DNA from: Amphiplicatus sp046296195 | Lineage (GTDB): Bacteria; Pseudomonadota; Alphaproteobacteria; Caulobacterales; Parvularculaceae | DNA: 64,000 nt | Direction: 5' to 3' | NCBI GenBank assembly: GCA_046296195.1 | Contig: JBKBLR010000010.1 | Location: 1 to 64,000, forward strand | Shown here: piece by piece, positions 16,974-24,929 of the stretch | Position numbering within the stretch: the first letter of the stretch is position 1 | How the letters are laid out: every line of letters starts with the position of its first letter | The notes under the pieces: model-generated | Databases searched by the model: none | Seen by the model: the letters and a program-made list of their open reading frames with translations, nothing else | Told to the model about the DNA's origin: nothing | Position numbers and translations under genes: made by a program

Positions 16974-17771
16974 ATGGACCGCGACGCCCCCCTGCCCGCC
17001 GCCAACCCCTTCACCGCGATCACGCGCCGGAAAACCTTGTCCCTCATGGGCTGCGGTTGCGCCGCCGCTGCTGCGGCTTGCACCTATAATGAGGACCTGG
17101 GGCGCAGCCAGCTCGTCTTCGTCTCCTCCGGACAGATGGCGCAGCTCGCCACCTCCGCTTGGGCGGATCTAAAGAAACAGGAAAAGATCACCAGCGATCC
17201 TCGATATGTCGATCGCGTGCGGCGCGTCGCGCCAAAGATCATCACCGCCTCGGGCGGCAATCCGTCCGAATGGGAGGTGCAAGTCTTCGCCTCGAAGGAC
17301 CTCAACGCCTTTGCGCTGCCGGGCGGCAAGATCGGCTTTTACACCGGCATTCTCGAAATCATGGAGAACGACGCGCAGATCGCGACGGTCATGGGCCATG
17401 AAGTCGCGCATGTGAACTACAACCATTCGGGCGAACGCTATTCGCAGCAGGTGGGGTCGAGCGTCGCAATTTCCGCCGCGCAGGCCGCGATCGGAACCGG
17501 CAGCCAGACCGGGCAGCTCGCCATGGCTGCGCTCGGCGTCGGCGCGCAGGTCGGCCTCCTCCTCCCCTTTTCGCGCAAGCACGAGCTCGAAGCCGACAAG
17601 TTCGGCCTTCGCTACATGCACCGCGCCGGTTACGATCCGAATGAGGCCCTGAAATTTTGGCGCAAGATGGCGGCCCAGAAGCAGGGCTCGCCGCCCGAAT
17701 TCCTGTCGACCCACCCGGCGGATTCGACCCGGATCGCCCAGCTCGAACGGGAAATCGCCCTTCTGAGATAG
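16974..17771 (+). CDS. M48-family metalloprotease, probable lipoprotein
   Basis: A zinc protease with HEVAH (HExxH) in GHEVAHVNYNHSGER and the third ligand in ELEADKFGL. The N-terminus carries RRKTLSLMG and a lipobox-like AAAAC (Cys about 36), so it is probably anchored in the envelope. The catalytic part resembles the YggG/LoiP and BepA-type periplasmic proteases that handle misfolded outer-membrane proteins. The HPADSTRI motif near the C-terminus is also typical. It is monocistronic, immediately upstream of tRNA-His. Confidence 0.92.
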   Translation: MDRDAPLPAANPFTAITRRKTLSLMGCGCAAAAAACTYNEDLGRSQLVFVSSGQMAQLATSAWADLKKQEKITSDPRYVDRVRRVAPKIITASGGNPSEWEVQVFASKDLNAFALPGGKIGFYTGILEIMENDAQIATVMGHEVAHVNYNHSGERYSQQVGSSVAISAAQAAIGTGSQTGQLAMAALGVGAQVGLLLPFSRKHELEADKFGLRYMHRAGYDPNEALKFWRKMAAQKQGSPPEFLSTHPADSTRIAQLEREIALLR

Positions 17772-17838
17772 TTGCGCCGGCGCCCCGCCGCGACTAGGTT
17801 CCGCGCCCGCGACGGTCCTTAGAACGCCGCCTTGGAAT

Positions 17839-17915
17839 GCCGCCTTAGCTCAGCTGGTTAGAGCGCTAGATTGTGGATCTAGAGGTCCCCGGTTCGATCC
17901 CGGGAGGCGGTACCA
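17839..17915 (+). tRNA. tRNA-His (GTG anticodon)
   Basis: A complete 77-base cloverleaf with an encoded CCA (17913-17915). The anticodon loop TTGTGGA gives anticodon GUG (histidine). The acceptor stem pairs GCCGCCT with AGGCGGT, so position 1:72 is G:U, the discriminator is A73 and the base before position 1 is T. It therefore lacks the G-1 and C73 that mark most tRNA-His. This is the alphaproteobacterial identity set read by the matching HisRS type. Confidence 0.97.
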
Positions 17916-17916
17916 C

Positions 17917-17956
17917 CCAGATCCTCTGTTGCGCCGCGCCCCGGATCTGGCTTTTT
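17917..17956 (+). terminator. Intrinsic terminator of tRNA-His
   Basis: CCAGATCC (17917-17924) and GGATCTGG (17943-17950) form an 8-bp stem followed by C and five T residues (17952-17956). It starts two bases past the CCA end. Confidence 0.88.
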
Positions 17957-17968
17957 GACCCAGATCAA
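17955..17968 (+). promoter_or_regulatory. FNR/FixK-type box before the DUF2189 gene
   Basis: TTGAC-CCAG-ATCAA matches the FNR consensus TTGAT-N4-ATCAA with one change. It overlaps the T-run of the tRNA terminator. The centre is 41.5 bases before position 18003, exactly where a class II activated transcript would begin, and this is also the favoured ATG of the next gene. Confidence 0.65.
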
Positions 17969-18002
17969 TCAGCCATCCAGAAAATCGGTTCGGATGTTGA
18001 TC

Positions 18003-18767
18003 ATGAGCGCTATCGGATCAAAAACCGCCGCCGCGCCGACGCTGACGATCGATGCGCCCTGGCGCTGGCTGGGGGCTGGCTTTCGTGACCTGATGCGCGC
18101 GCCCCATCTCAGCATCGGCTATGGCGCGCTCGTCATCGGCGGCGGCGTGGCGATCATCTGGATGCTCTGGCGATCGGGCTACGCCTCGCTCATTCCGGTC
18201 GCCTTCGGCATGTTCGCGATCTTCGGCCCGTTGCTCGCGGTCGGCACCTATGAAATGAGCCGGCGCATCGAAGCCGGCGAAGCGCCGGGCATTTTCCCGG
18301 TGCGGTTCGCCGGACCGCGCGCGCCATTGCAACTCGCCTTCATCGGTTTCTTCCTGATGTTCGCCGCCATGGTTTGGGCGCGGCTTGCGATGCTGCTCTA
18401 TGCGCTCTTCACCAACGGCAATTACATGCCGCTCAGCGAGTTCATGACCTTCGCCCTGACGACGACGCCCGGCATCGCCATGGTGGCCGTCGGGACGGCC
18501 GTCGGCGGACTCATCGCCTTCGGGATCTATTTGCTCACGGTCGTCTCCGTCCCGATGCTGATGAATGAGCGCACCGACGCCTTCACGGCGGTCGCCACGG
18601 GCCTGCGCGCCTGGAGCCGGAACCCGGGCACGATGATGTTGTGGGCATGGTTGATCGCCGTCATCACGGCGGCCGGCGTCGCGACCCTGTTCGTCGGTCT
18701 TGCCCTCGCCTTCCCGTTGCTCGGCCATGCAAGCTGGCACGCCTATCGCGACATCCGCGGCCTCTGA
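18003..18767 (+). CDS. DUF2189 domain-containing membrane protein
   Basis: The 254-residue product starts with a DUF2189-like segment (DAPWRWLGAGFRDLMRAPHLSIGYG) followed by about six hydrophobic segments (YGALVIGGGVAIIWML through FVGLALAFPLLGHASWHAYRD). The family is common in alphaproteobacteria and often near cbb3 oxidase genes, but its function is unknown. An ATG at 17994 and one at 18003 are both possible; I take 18003. A leaderless message is possible if the FNR box works at the standard distance. The 3' end overlaps the convergent ccoS by 25 bases. Confidence 0.85.
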   Translation: MSAIGSKTAAAPTLTIDAPWRWLGAGFRDLMRAPHLSIGYGALVIGGGVAIIWMLWRSGYASLIPVAFGMFAIFGPLLAVGTYEMSRRIEAGEAPGIFPVRFAGPRAPLQLAFIGFFLMFAAMVWARLAMLLYALFTNGNYMPLSEFMTFALTTTPGIAMVAVGTAVGGLIAFGIYLLTVVSVPMLMNERTDAFTAVATGLRAWSRNPGTMMLWAWLIAVITAAGVATLFVGLALAFPLLGHASWHAYRDIRGL

Positions 18768-18925
18768 TTGTCGTCATCCTCCTCGAGGTCGTCGTCGAGC
18801 AGAATGCGCGCTGCGGCGCCGTCCGGGTCCTCGAACTGACCGGACTTCAGCGCCCAAAGGAAGGCCAAAAGCCCGAGGCCGCCCAAAAAAAGCGCAATCG
18901 GAATGAGATAGATGAGGACGCTCAT
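18743..18925 (-). CDS. ccoS: cbb3-type cytochrome oxidase assembly protein CcoS
   Basis: A 60-residue protein with one N-terminal membrane segment (IYLIPIALFLGGLGLLAFLWAL), the family motif WALKSGQFEDPDG and an acidic tail (LLDDDLEEDDD). CcoS is required to incorporate cofactors (heme, copper) into the CcoN subunit. It is the last gene of the operon and overlaps ccoI by 4 bases. Confidence 0.95.
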   Translation of the reverse strand: MSVLIYLIPIALFLGGLGLLAFLWALKSGQFEDPDGAAARILLDDDLEEDDDNQRPRMSR

Positions 18926-21156
18926 CGCGCCGTCGATCCTTTGCCGGCAAGGCGCAGCGCGTTCAAGATGACGACGACAGACGACCCTGACATCGCCGCT
19001 GCGGCGATGAGAGGGGTCACTAGCCCAAACACCGCGATCGGAATCGCCACGAAATTATAGAGCGCCGCGAACCAGAAATTCTCGATCATTCGCGACCGCG
19101 CTTGGCGGGCGACGTCGACGGCTTCAACTATGCCGTCGAGCCGCTCGCCGAGATAGACGAAATCGGCAGCGGACTGGCTCGCCGATGCGGCCGTGCCCGG
19201 CGCCAGCGAAACATGCGCCGCCATCAACGAGGGCGCGTCATTAAGCCCGTCGCCGACCATCGCCGGGCGAGTCCCCGCGGCGACGAGCTCGGCGAGGCGC
19301 GAGGCCTTCTCCTTTGGGCCGACCTCGGCGCGCCAGCGATCAATGCCGACGGCGCTCGCCAAGGCTGCGGCCACGGGCGAGACGTCGCCGGAGAGAAGTT
19401 CGGGCTCGAGCCCCTTCGACTTCAGCGCGCGAATGACCGCCGCCGCATCCGCGCGCGGCGTGTCCTCAAAAACAAACTGAACAGGGACCGCATCGCCGAC
19501 TTTCAACCATGACGCCATCCGCGCGGCATTGCTTTCCTGGCGTGCGCCGGTCCAGTCGGCGGCGCCGAACCGGACGCGCGCGCCTTGCCAAGTGCCTGCG
19601 ACACCGAGGCCGGGGAATTCGACGGCGTCATCGGCCGCCGGCCCGGGTCCGGCCGCCTCGACGACGGCCCGCGACAACGGATGCCGGCTGATCCGTGCGA
19701 CCGCCGCTGCGGCGGCGAGCGCGCCGGGCGGCAGTTCATCACGGTTGACGAGCGCGGGGCGGCCGAAGGTCAGCGTGCCCGTCTTGTCGAAAATGATCGT
19801 CCGCGCGTCCGCGAGCCTTTCGAGCGCATCGCCGGATTTCACCAGCACGCCGCGTCTGAACAGCCGGCCGGCGGCGACAATCTGCACCGCCGGCGCCGCG
19901 AGTCCGAGGGCGCAGGGGCAAGTGATGATGAGAACGGCGATCGCGTTGAGCGCCGCGACGCGGAGACCGGCGTCCGTCAGCAGAAGCCAGCCCGCAAAGG
20001 TTGCGATCGCCAGCGAATGAACGACAGGAACATAAAGGGCCGCTGCGCGATCGGCGAGACGACGATAGCGGCCGCGCGTCTGCTCGCTCGCCTCCATCAA
20101 CCGCGCAAGATCGGCGAGAAGCGAGGTTTCCAGCGTTCCGGTCGCCGTCATGATCAGACGATCGGAAAGATTGACCACGCCGGCGTTGAGAGCGTCGCCC
20201 TTCTGTCGCTTCACCGGCGCGCTCTCTCCTGTGACGAGGGCGAGGTCGGCATGGGAAGCGCCCTCCGCAACGACGCCGTCGACGGGGACGCGGTCGCCCG
20301 GCGCGAGAATGAGCCGTTCACCCACTCTGATGTCGCGCGCCGGAACGCTTTCAACGCCGCCGTCCTCCCTGATGCGGCGCGCGGTCGCCGCCTGCAGGGC
20401 GAGGACGTCGCGAGCCGCCGCGCGCGCGCGCCAGCGCAGGCGATGGTCGAGATAGCGGCCGATGAGCAGGAAGAAGAGCAACATCACCGCGGCGTCGAAA
20501 TAGGTATGCAGCTCGCCGGCGAGGAATTCATGGATGCTGAGCGCGAGCGCGAGAATGACCGCCAGCGAAATAGGCACGTCCATATTCGCGCGCCCATGTT
20601 TCAGCGCGGCGAGAGCGGACCGAAAGAACGGCTGGCCCGCATAGAGCGCCGCCGGCACGGCGATGACGGCCGAGGCCCAATGCATCAGGCTGACCGTCGC
20701 CTTGCCCATGTCCGCACCGCCGGCCCAGACGGACACCGACAGCAGCATGACATTCGCCGTCGCAAAGCCAGCAACGCCCAAGGCGCGCAGGAGGCTTCTT
20801 CCCTCCCTGTCGTGATCGCTCTCGACAAGCTTCTGATCGAACGGCGCTGCGCGATAGCCGAGCGCCTCGATCGCCCCGGTGACATCGGCGGCCGTCACGG
20901 CGCCGTCTTTCCAAGCGAGCGACAGACGCCCCGTCGAAAGATTAAGTCGCGCCCGCTCCATGCCGTCGAGCGCCATCATCCCTTTCTCGATCTTGGCGAT
21001 GCATCCGGCGCATTTGGCGCCGAAAATCGCCAGGTCGAGCTCCGCAATCCCGTTCCGGCGTCGCACGAAGGGCGCCGCATCGACACGGCCGACATCAGGC
21101 GGAGCGGCGGGCTCAAGACCGCTCGGGCAAGCGACAGAGGCGCTGCTGGCGCTCAT
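18922..21156 (-). CDS. ccoI: Copper-translocating P1B-type ATPase for cbb3 oxidase assembly
   Basis: A 744-residue P-type ATPase of the CcoI/FixI group that exports copper for the oxidase CuB site. An N-terminal heavy-metal domain has the Cys pair AKCAGC (Cys49, Cys52). The actuator motif TGES is at 309-312, the intramembrane CPC at 413-415, the phosphorylated Asp457 in DKTGT and the hinge GDGLND near 660. Eight hydrophobic segments are present. Overlaps of 4 bases with ccoH and ccoS indicate translational coupling. Confidence 0.95.
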   Translation of the reverse strand: MSASSASVACPSGLEPAAPPDVGRVDAAPFVRRRNGIAELDLAIFGAKCAGCIAKIEKGMMALDGMERARLNLSTGRLSLAWKDGAVTAADVTGAIEALGYRAAPFDQKLVESDHDREGRSLLRALGVAGFATANVMLLSVSVWAGGADMGKATVSLMHWASAVIAVPAALYAGQPFFRSALAALKHGRANMDVPISLAVILALALSIHEFLAGELHTYFDAAVMLLFFLLIGRYLDHRLRWRARAAARDVLALQAATARRIREDGGVESVPARDIRVGERLILAPGDRVPVDGVVAEGASHADLALVTGESAPVKRQKGDALNAGVVNLSDRLIMTATGTLETSLLADLARLMEASEQTRGRYRRLADRAAALYVPVVHSLAIATFAGWLLLTDAGLRVAALNAIAVLIITCPCALGLAAPAVQIVAAGRLFRRGVLVKSGDALERLADARTIIFDKTGTLTFGRPALVNRDELPPGALAAAAAVARISRHPLSRAVVEAAGPGPAADDAVEFPGLGVAGTWQGARVRFGAADWTGARQESNAARMASWLKVGDAVPVQFVFEDTPRADAAAVIRALKSKGLEPELLSGDVSPVAAALASAVGIDRWRAEVGPKEKASRLAELVAAGTRPAMVGDGLNDAPSLMAAHVSLAPGTAASASQSAADFVYLGERLDGIVEAVDVARQARSRMIENFWFAALYNFVAIPIAVFGLVTPLIAAAAMSGSSVVVILNALRLAGKGSTAR

Positions 21157-21638
21157 GGCAGGACCACCCTGTTCGTGAATTGAAGCCGGTCGCCGGCGGC
21201 GGAGGAAGCGACTACGGTGAGGTCCCAGGCACCGCGCGGCGAGGCGACAACGGCCCGGTAGCGTCCGCCTCCAATGGGTTCAAAGGCGAATTCCTGCGCG
21301 CCCTCGCTCGACGCCGGCCTCTGCAGGGACCCTGCGACCACGAGGCCCTCAAGCGGCCGCCCATTGGCGGCGTGGAAGGAAACGATGAGCGCGGCGTCGG
21401 ACCCCTCCGTCAGGATCTCTTCGATTGCGGCGCTCCAGCCAAGCGCCGCTTGTAACGCTCGCTCGGTGAGCACCTCGTTGTAAAGCAGGCCCTGGCGATA
21501 GGACTTCTGCTCCTTCTCGCCGGGGTAGCTCTTGACGGCGAAATAGATGAACGCCGCGTTGGCGGCGAGGATAAGCGCAAAGAAACCGAGCAGGACGCCC
21601 AGCACATGTCCGCCGGACAATTGCGCGCGCGCCTTCAC
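21153..21638 (-). CDS. ccoH: FixH/CcoH family assembly protein
   Basis: A 161-residue bitopic membrane protein with one N-terminal anchor (GGHVLGVLLGFFALILAANAAFIYFAV) and a periplasmic FixH-type beta domain including SYRQGLLYNE and GAWDLTVVA. CcoH stabilises the assembling cbb3 complex. Overlaps of 4 bases with ccoG and ccoI. Confidence 0.93.
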   Translation of the reverse strand: MKARAQLSGGHVLGVLLGFFALILAANAAFIYFAVKSYPGEKEQKSYRQGLLYNEVLTERALQAALGWSAAIEEILTEGSDAALIVSFHAANGRPLEGLVVAGSLQRPASSEGAQEFAFEPIGGGRYRAVVASPRGAWDLTVVASSAAGDRLQFTNRVVLP

Positions 21639-23188
21639 TGAGCTCGCCCCGTCATGAAAATGGCTTCCGCGTCGGCCGAATCGCCAGCGGCGTCTTCAAC
21701 CTTGAAACGCAGCGACGCCGAGGACTCCTTGATCGCATTTGGCGGCGTTGTCACGAATACTCTCAAGGGTCGCACGTCATCGCCTGCGATCGTCAGTCGA
21801 AGGGCGCCGTCATCGGCGTCGAGGCCGATCGCCGAAAGGGCGAACGAGCCTTCTTCTGCCAGCCGCACGACAAATGTTCGCTCCTCGCTCATTTTGTTGG
21901 TGATCTTCAACGTGTAGGCGTTGCGGATCGAGCCGTCAGACAGTCTGACGAAAGGCGGCGTGCGGTCCTTCAAGACGCTGAGATGCATTGTCTCCCGCGC
22001 CGACAGGCCGAAGAGCATGATCGCCGCGACAAGGGCGAGCACGGCGGCGTAGAGGATCGTCCGTGGCCGAAGGATCCTGAATTGCGGCTTTGCGCCGAGC
22101 TTGCGGCGCGCCATGTTCTTGTCCGTGTCGTAGGCGATGAGGCCGCGCGGGCGCCCGACCTTCGCCATCACTTCGTTGCAGGCGTCGATGCAGAGCGCGC
22201 AGTTGATGCATTCAAGCTGCGCGCCGTCGCGAATGTCGATGCCCATCGGGCACGCCGCGATGCAAGCCTTGCAATCGACGCAATCGCCGCGCCCCTGCCA
22301 GCTTTCGCCCTTTTTGTGCGGGCCGCGCGGCTCGCCGCGATCGGCGCGATAGGTGACCTGCAGCGACTCTTCGTCCGTCAGCGCCGCCTGAATGCGCGGC
22401 CAGGGACACATATAGGTGCAGACCTGCTCGCGCATCGACCCCGCGAGCATATAGGTCGTGAAGGTCAACACGCCGGCGAAAAGATAGGCGGAAGGGGACG
22501 CCTCGCCCCGAAAGAATTGCGACGCGACGGTCGGGGCGTCATGGAAATAAAGAATCCAGGCGCCGCCGGTCGCGGCGGCGATAATGAGCCAGATCGCATG
22601 CTTGGCGGCCTTGCGCAGGACCTTTTCGGCGGACCATGGCGCCTTGGCGAGCTTGATGCGGGCGTTGCGGTCGCCCTCAATGAGCCGTTCAACGGCGATA
22701 AAGAGATCGGTCCAGACCGTCTGCGGGCAGGCGTAGCCGCACCACACGCGGCCAAACAGCGCCGTCGCCAGGAAGAGCGAAAGCGCCGCCAGAATGAGAA
22801 GGCCGGTGACGAAGTAAAGCTCGCTCGGCCAGATCTCGATGAAGAAGAAGTAGAACCGCCCGCCGACGAAATCGACGAGCACCGCCTGATCCGGCTCCGC
22901 CGGTCCACGAGGCCAGCGAAGCCATGGCAGGATGTAATAGACGCCGAGCGTCGCGATGAGAATCGCCCATTTGAGCAGCCGGAAGCGCCCGTGCACGAGC
23001 TTTGGATAAATGGGCTCGCGCTTTTTGTAGAGTTGCCGCGCGGCTGCGCTGTTGACGGCGACAGCGTCGATCATGGCGACGCCGAATGCGGCTTCTGCGG
23101 CCTTCAAAGACCGCGCAGCGAGCTTGAGGTCAAGTTCTGTCACGTGGCGCGACCATACGCTACTCGCCGCCCCCAAGCGAATGGACAT
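21635..23188 (-). CDS. ccoG: cbb3-type oxidase accessory ferredoxin-like protein CcoG
   Basis: A polyferredoxin membrane protein that reduces Cu(II) to Cu(I) for oxidase assembly. Two [4Fe-4S] clusters are indicated (CVDCKACIAACPMG, CINCALCIDACNE), plus CGYACPQTVW and CTYMCPWPR in the membrane part, several hydrophobic segments and a C-terminal Ig-like domain. The start is uncertain. The longest frame begins at 23188, inside the end of ccoP; GTG 23143 and ATG 23074 are alternatives, and the latter (MIDAVAVNSAAARQLY) fits the family best. No clear ribosome site settles it. Confidence 0.93.
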   Translation of the reverse strand: MSIRLGAASSVWSRHVTELDLKLAARSLKAAEAAFGVAMIDAVAVNSAAARQLYKKREPIYPKLVHGRFRLLKWAILIATLGVYYILPWLRWPRGPAEPDQAVLVDFVGGRFYFFFIEIWPSELYFVTGLLILAALSLFLATALFGRVWCGYACPQTVWTDLFIAVERLIEGDRNARIKLAKAPWSAEKVLRKAAKHAIWLIIAAATGGAWILYFHDAPTVASQFFRGEASPSAYLFAGVLTFTTYMLAGSMREQVCTYMCPWPRIQAALTDEESLQVTYRADRGEPRGPHKKGESWQGRGDCVDCKACIAACPMGIDIRDGAQLECINCALCIDACNEVMAKVGRPRGLIAYDTDKNMARRKLGAKPQFRILRPRTILYAAVLALVAAIMLFGLSARETMHLSVLKDRTPPFVRLSDGSIRNAYTLKITNKMSEERTFVVRLAEEGSFALSAIGLDADDGALRLTIAGDDVRPLRVFVTTPPNAIKESSASLRFKVEDAAGDSADAEAIFMTGRAQ

Positions 23189-24029
23189 AGACGGCGAGCG
23201 CCGTGATCTGCGCCTCGGAAAGCCGTCCGCTCCAGGCCGGCATCACGCCGCCGCGTCCGCGGCGCAAGGTCTGAACGATGTCCGCCCGCTCGCCCCCATA
23301 AAGCCAGATCGCGTCGGTGAGGTTCGGCGCGCCGAGCTCTGTGTTTCCGCGACCGTCGGCGCCGTGGCACGCCGCGCACTGCTCCTCGAAGATCGGCGCA
23401 GCGCGCGCCGCCGCCGCGCCGTCCGCCTCCCGACCTGAGAGGCTGAAGATGTAATCGGCGAGATCGTCGATCTGCGCGCTTGTCAGAACCCCGAGCTCGC
23501 CATAGGCCTGCATGACATTGATCCGCGCCTCCGGATGGCCTGAGCGAATGCCGACCTGCAAGGTGCGGCGGATGTCGGAAAGCGTTCCGCCCCACAGCCA
23601 GTCATCGTCGACGAGCGCGGGATAGCCTTTCGCGCCCTGCCCGCCTGCGCCATGGCACGTCGCGCAATTGTCGCCGAACAGCGAGGCGCCGGCGTTGAGC
23701 GCGAATTCGAGAAGCGCCGGATCGCGCTCGACCGCCGCGATCGAGTCGATCGCAAGGAGTCGCGCCATCTGCTCCTGACGGTCAGCCTGAAGCGCCGACA
23801 CCGCCGCTGCGACGTTCTTGCGCTCCGAGTGTCCGCGCGTGCCGGCGAAATGGCCCGTCAGCCCGGGCCAGGACGGCATCAGCACCCAGTAGACGACGGA
23901 CCAGAGCACGCACGCATAAAAAATGATCAGCCACCAGCGCGGCAAGGGGTTATTGAGCTCCTTGATCCCGTCCCAGACATGGCCTGTCGTCGCGACGCCG
24001 GAGGCTTCGTCGATTTCACGCTGCGCCAT
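23160..24029 (-). CDS. ccoP: cbb3-type cytochrome c oxidase subunit III (diheme)
   Basis: A 289-residue diheme cytochrome c. One membrane anchor (WWLIIFYACVLWSVVYWVLM, about 32-52) is preceded by the NNPLPRWW signature. Two CxxCH heme sites are at 122-126 (CATCH) and 218-222 (CAACH). It passes electrons from cytochrome c to CcoO. ATG 24029 has GGAAGAGGAC upstream. It follows ccoQ by 4 bases. Confidence 0.96.
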   Translation of the reverse strand: MAQREIDEASGVATTGHVWDGIKELNNPLPRWWLIIFYACVLWSVVYWVLMPSWPGLTGHFAGTRGHSERKNVAAAVSALQADRQEQMARLLAIDSIAAVERDPALLEFALNAGASLFGDNCATCHGAGGQGAKGYPALVDDDWLWGGTLSDIRRTLQVGIRSGHPEARINVMQAYGELGVLTSAQIDDLADYIFSLSGREADGAAAARAAPIFEEQCAACHGADGRGNTELGAPNLTDAIWLYGGERADIVQTLRRGRGGVMPAWSGRLSEAQITALAVYVHSLGGGE

Positions 24030-24033
24030 GATG

Positions 24034-24183
24034 TCAGTCCTCTTCCTTCAGCGGAATATTCTTCGCCTCGTCAAACTTCGCCTTGTTTCGCGGGTTGAGG
24101 GCGTAAAGAAGCACCAATGCGAAGGCGACGACGAAAATGACGAGGCCCCATGTCTGTGCAAAGCGCGCTAAAGTTTCGTACAT
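24034..24183 (-). CDS. ccoQ: cbb3-type oxidase subunit CcoQ (FixQ)
   Basis: A 49-residue protein, too short for most gene finders but clear here: one membrane segment (TWGLVIFVVAFALVLLYALNP) with a charged tail ending NIPLKEED. CcoQ stabilises the complex against oxygen damage. The ATG at 24183 begins 5 bases past the ccoO stop, with GAGAG upstream. Confidence 0.92.
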   Translation of the reverse strand: MYETLARFAQTWGLVIFVVAFALVLLYALNPRNKAKFDEAKNIPLKEED

Positions 24184-24188
24184 GACTC

Positions 24189-24917
24189 TCACCGATAGTT
24201 TTCTTCGGCCTTGTAAGTCGAAAAATCGACCATCGTGCCGAGCACCTGCAAATAGGCGATAAGAGCGTCCATCTCCGAGATGACGGCGGGATCGCCGTCG
24301 AAATCGCGGATCTGCGCCTTCGGATAGCGGGCGCTGAACTGGTCGTAGATTTCCGAAAAGGGATCGACCTGCGCCTTGAGGTCGGCTTCGGCGTTGGCGA
24401 TCATCTCATCCGAATAGGGAACGCCGGCCATCCGGTTCGCTTTAAGCCACGCCGCGGCCTCCTTGTAATCGAGCGGGCGTTTGTTGAGGAAGGCGTAAGG
24501 CGGCATCACCGATTCCGGGACGACGCTGCGGGGATCGATGAGGTGCTGCTGGTGCCAGGCGTCGGAATACTTGCCGCCAACGCGCGCCAGGTCAGGCCCC
24601 GATCGCTTTGATCCCCACTGGAACGGATGGTCATACATGCTCTCCGCGGCGAGAGAGTAATGGCCGTAGCGCTCCACTTCGTCGCGGAGAGGGCGCACCA
24701 TCTGCGAGTGGCAGACATAGCAGCCCTCACGGATGTAGATGTTGCGGCCAGCAAGTTCGAGCGGCGAATAGGGCCTGACGCCCGCGACCTTCTCGATCGT
24801 CGATTCGAGGTAGAAGAGCGGCGCGATTTCAACGATGCCGCCGATCGCGACGGTGACGAGAATCGCGATCGTCAGAATAAGGCCGCGCTTTTCAAGAAAT
24901 TCGTGTCTGTCAAGCAT
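24189..24917 (-). CDS. ccoO: cbb3-type cytochrome c oxidase subunit II (monoheme)
   Basis: A 242-residue membrane-anchored cytochrome c. One N-terminal anchor (about 12-36) is followed by the heme site CYVCH (66-70) in EGCYVCHSQMVRPLRDE, and the distal Met region follows around SVMPPYAFL. It relays electrons from CcoP to the CcoN active site. It lies 12 bases after ccoN. Confidence 0.96.
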   Translation of the reverse strand: MLDRHEFLEKRGLILTIAILVTVAIGGIVEIAPLFYLESTIEKVAGVRPYSPLELAGRNIYIREGCYVCHSQMVRPLRDEVERYGHYSLAAESMYDHPFQWGSKRSGPDLARVGGKYSDAWHQQHLIDPRSVVPESVMPPYAFLNKRPLDYKEAAAWLKANRMAGVPYSDEMIANAEADLKAQVDPFSEIYDQFSARYPKAQIRDFDGDPAVISEMDALIAYLQVLGTMVDFSTYKAEENYR

Positions 24918-24929
24918 TGGCGTCCCCCG

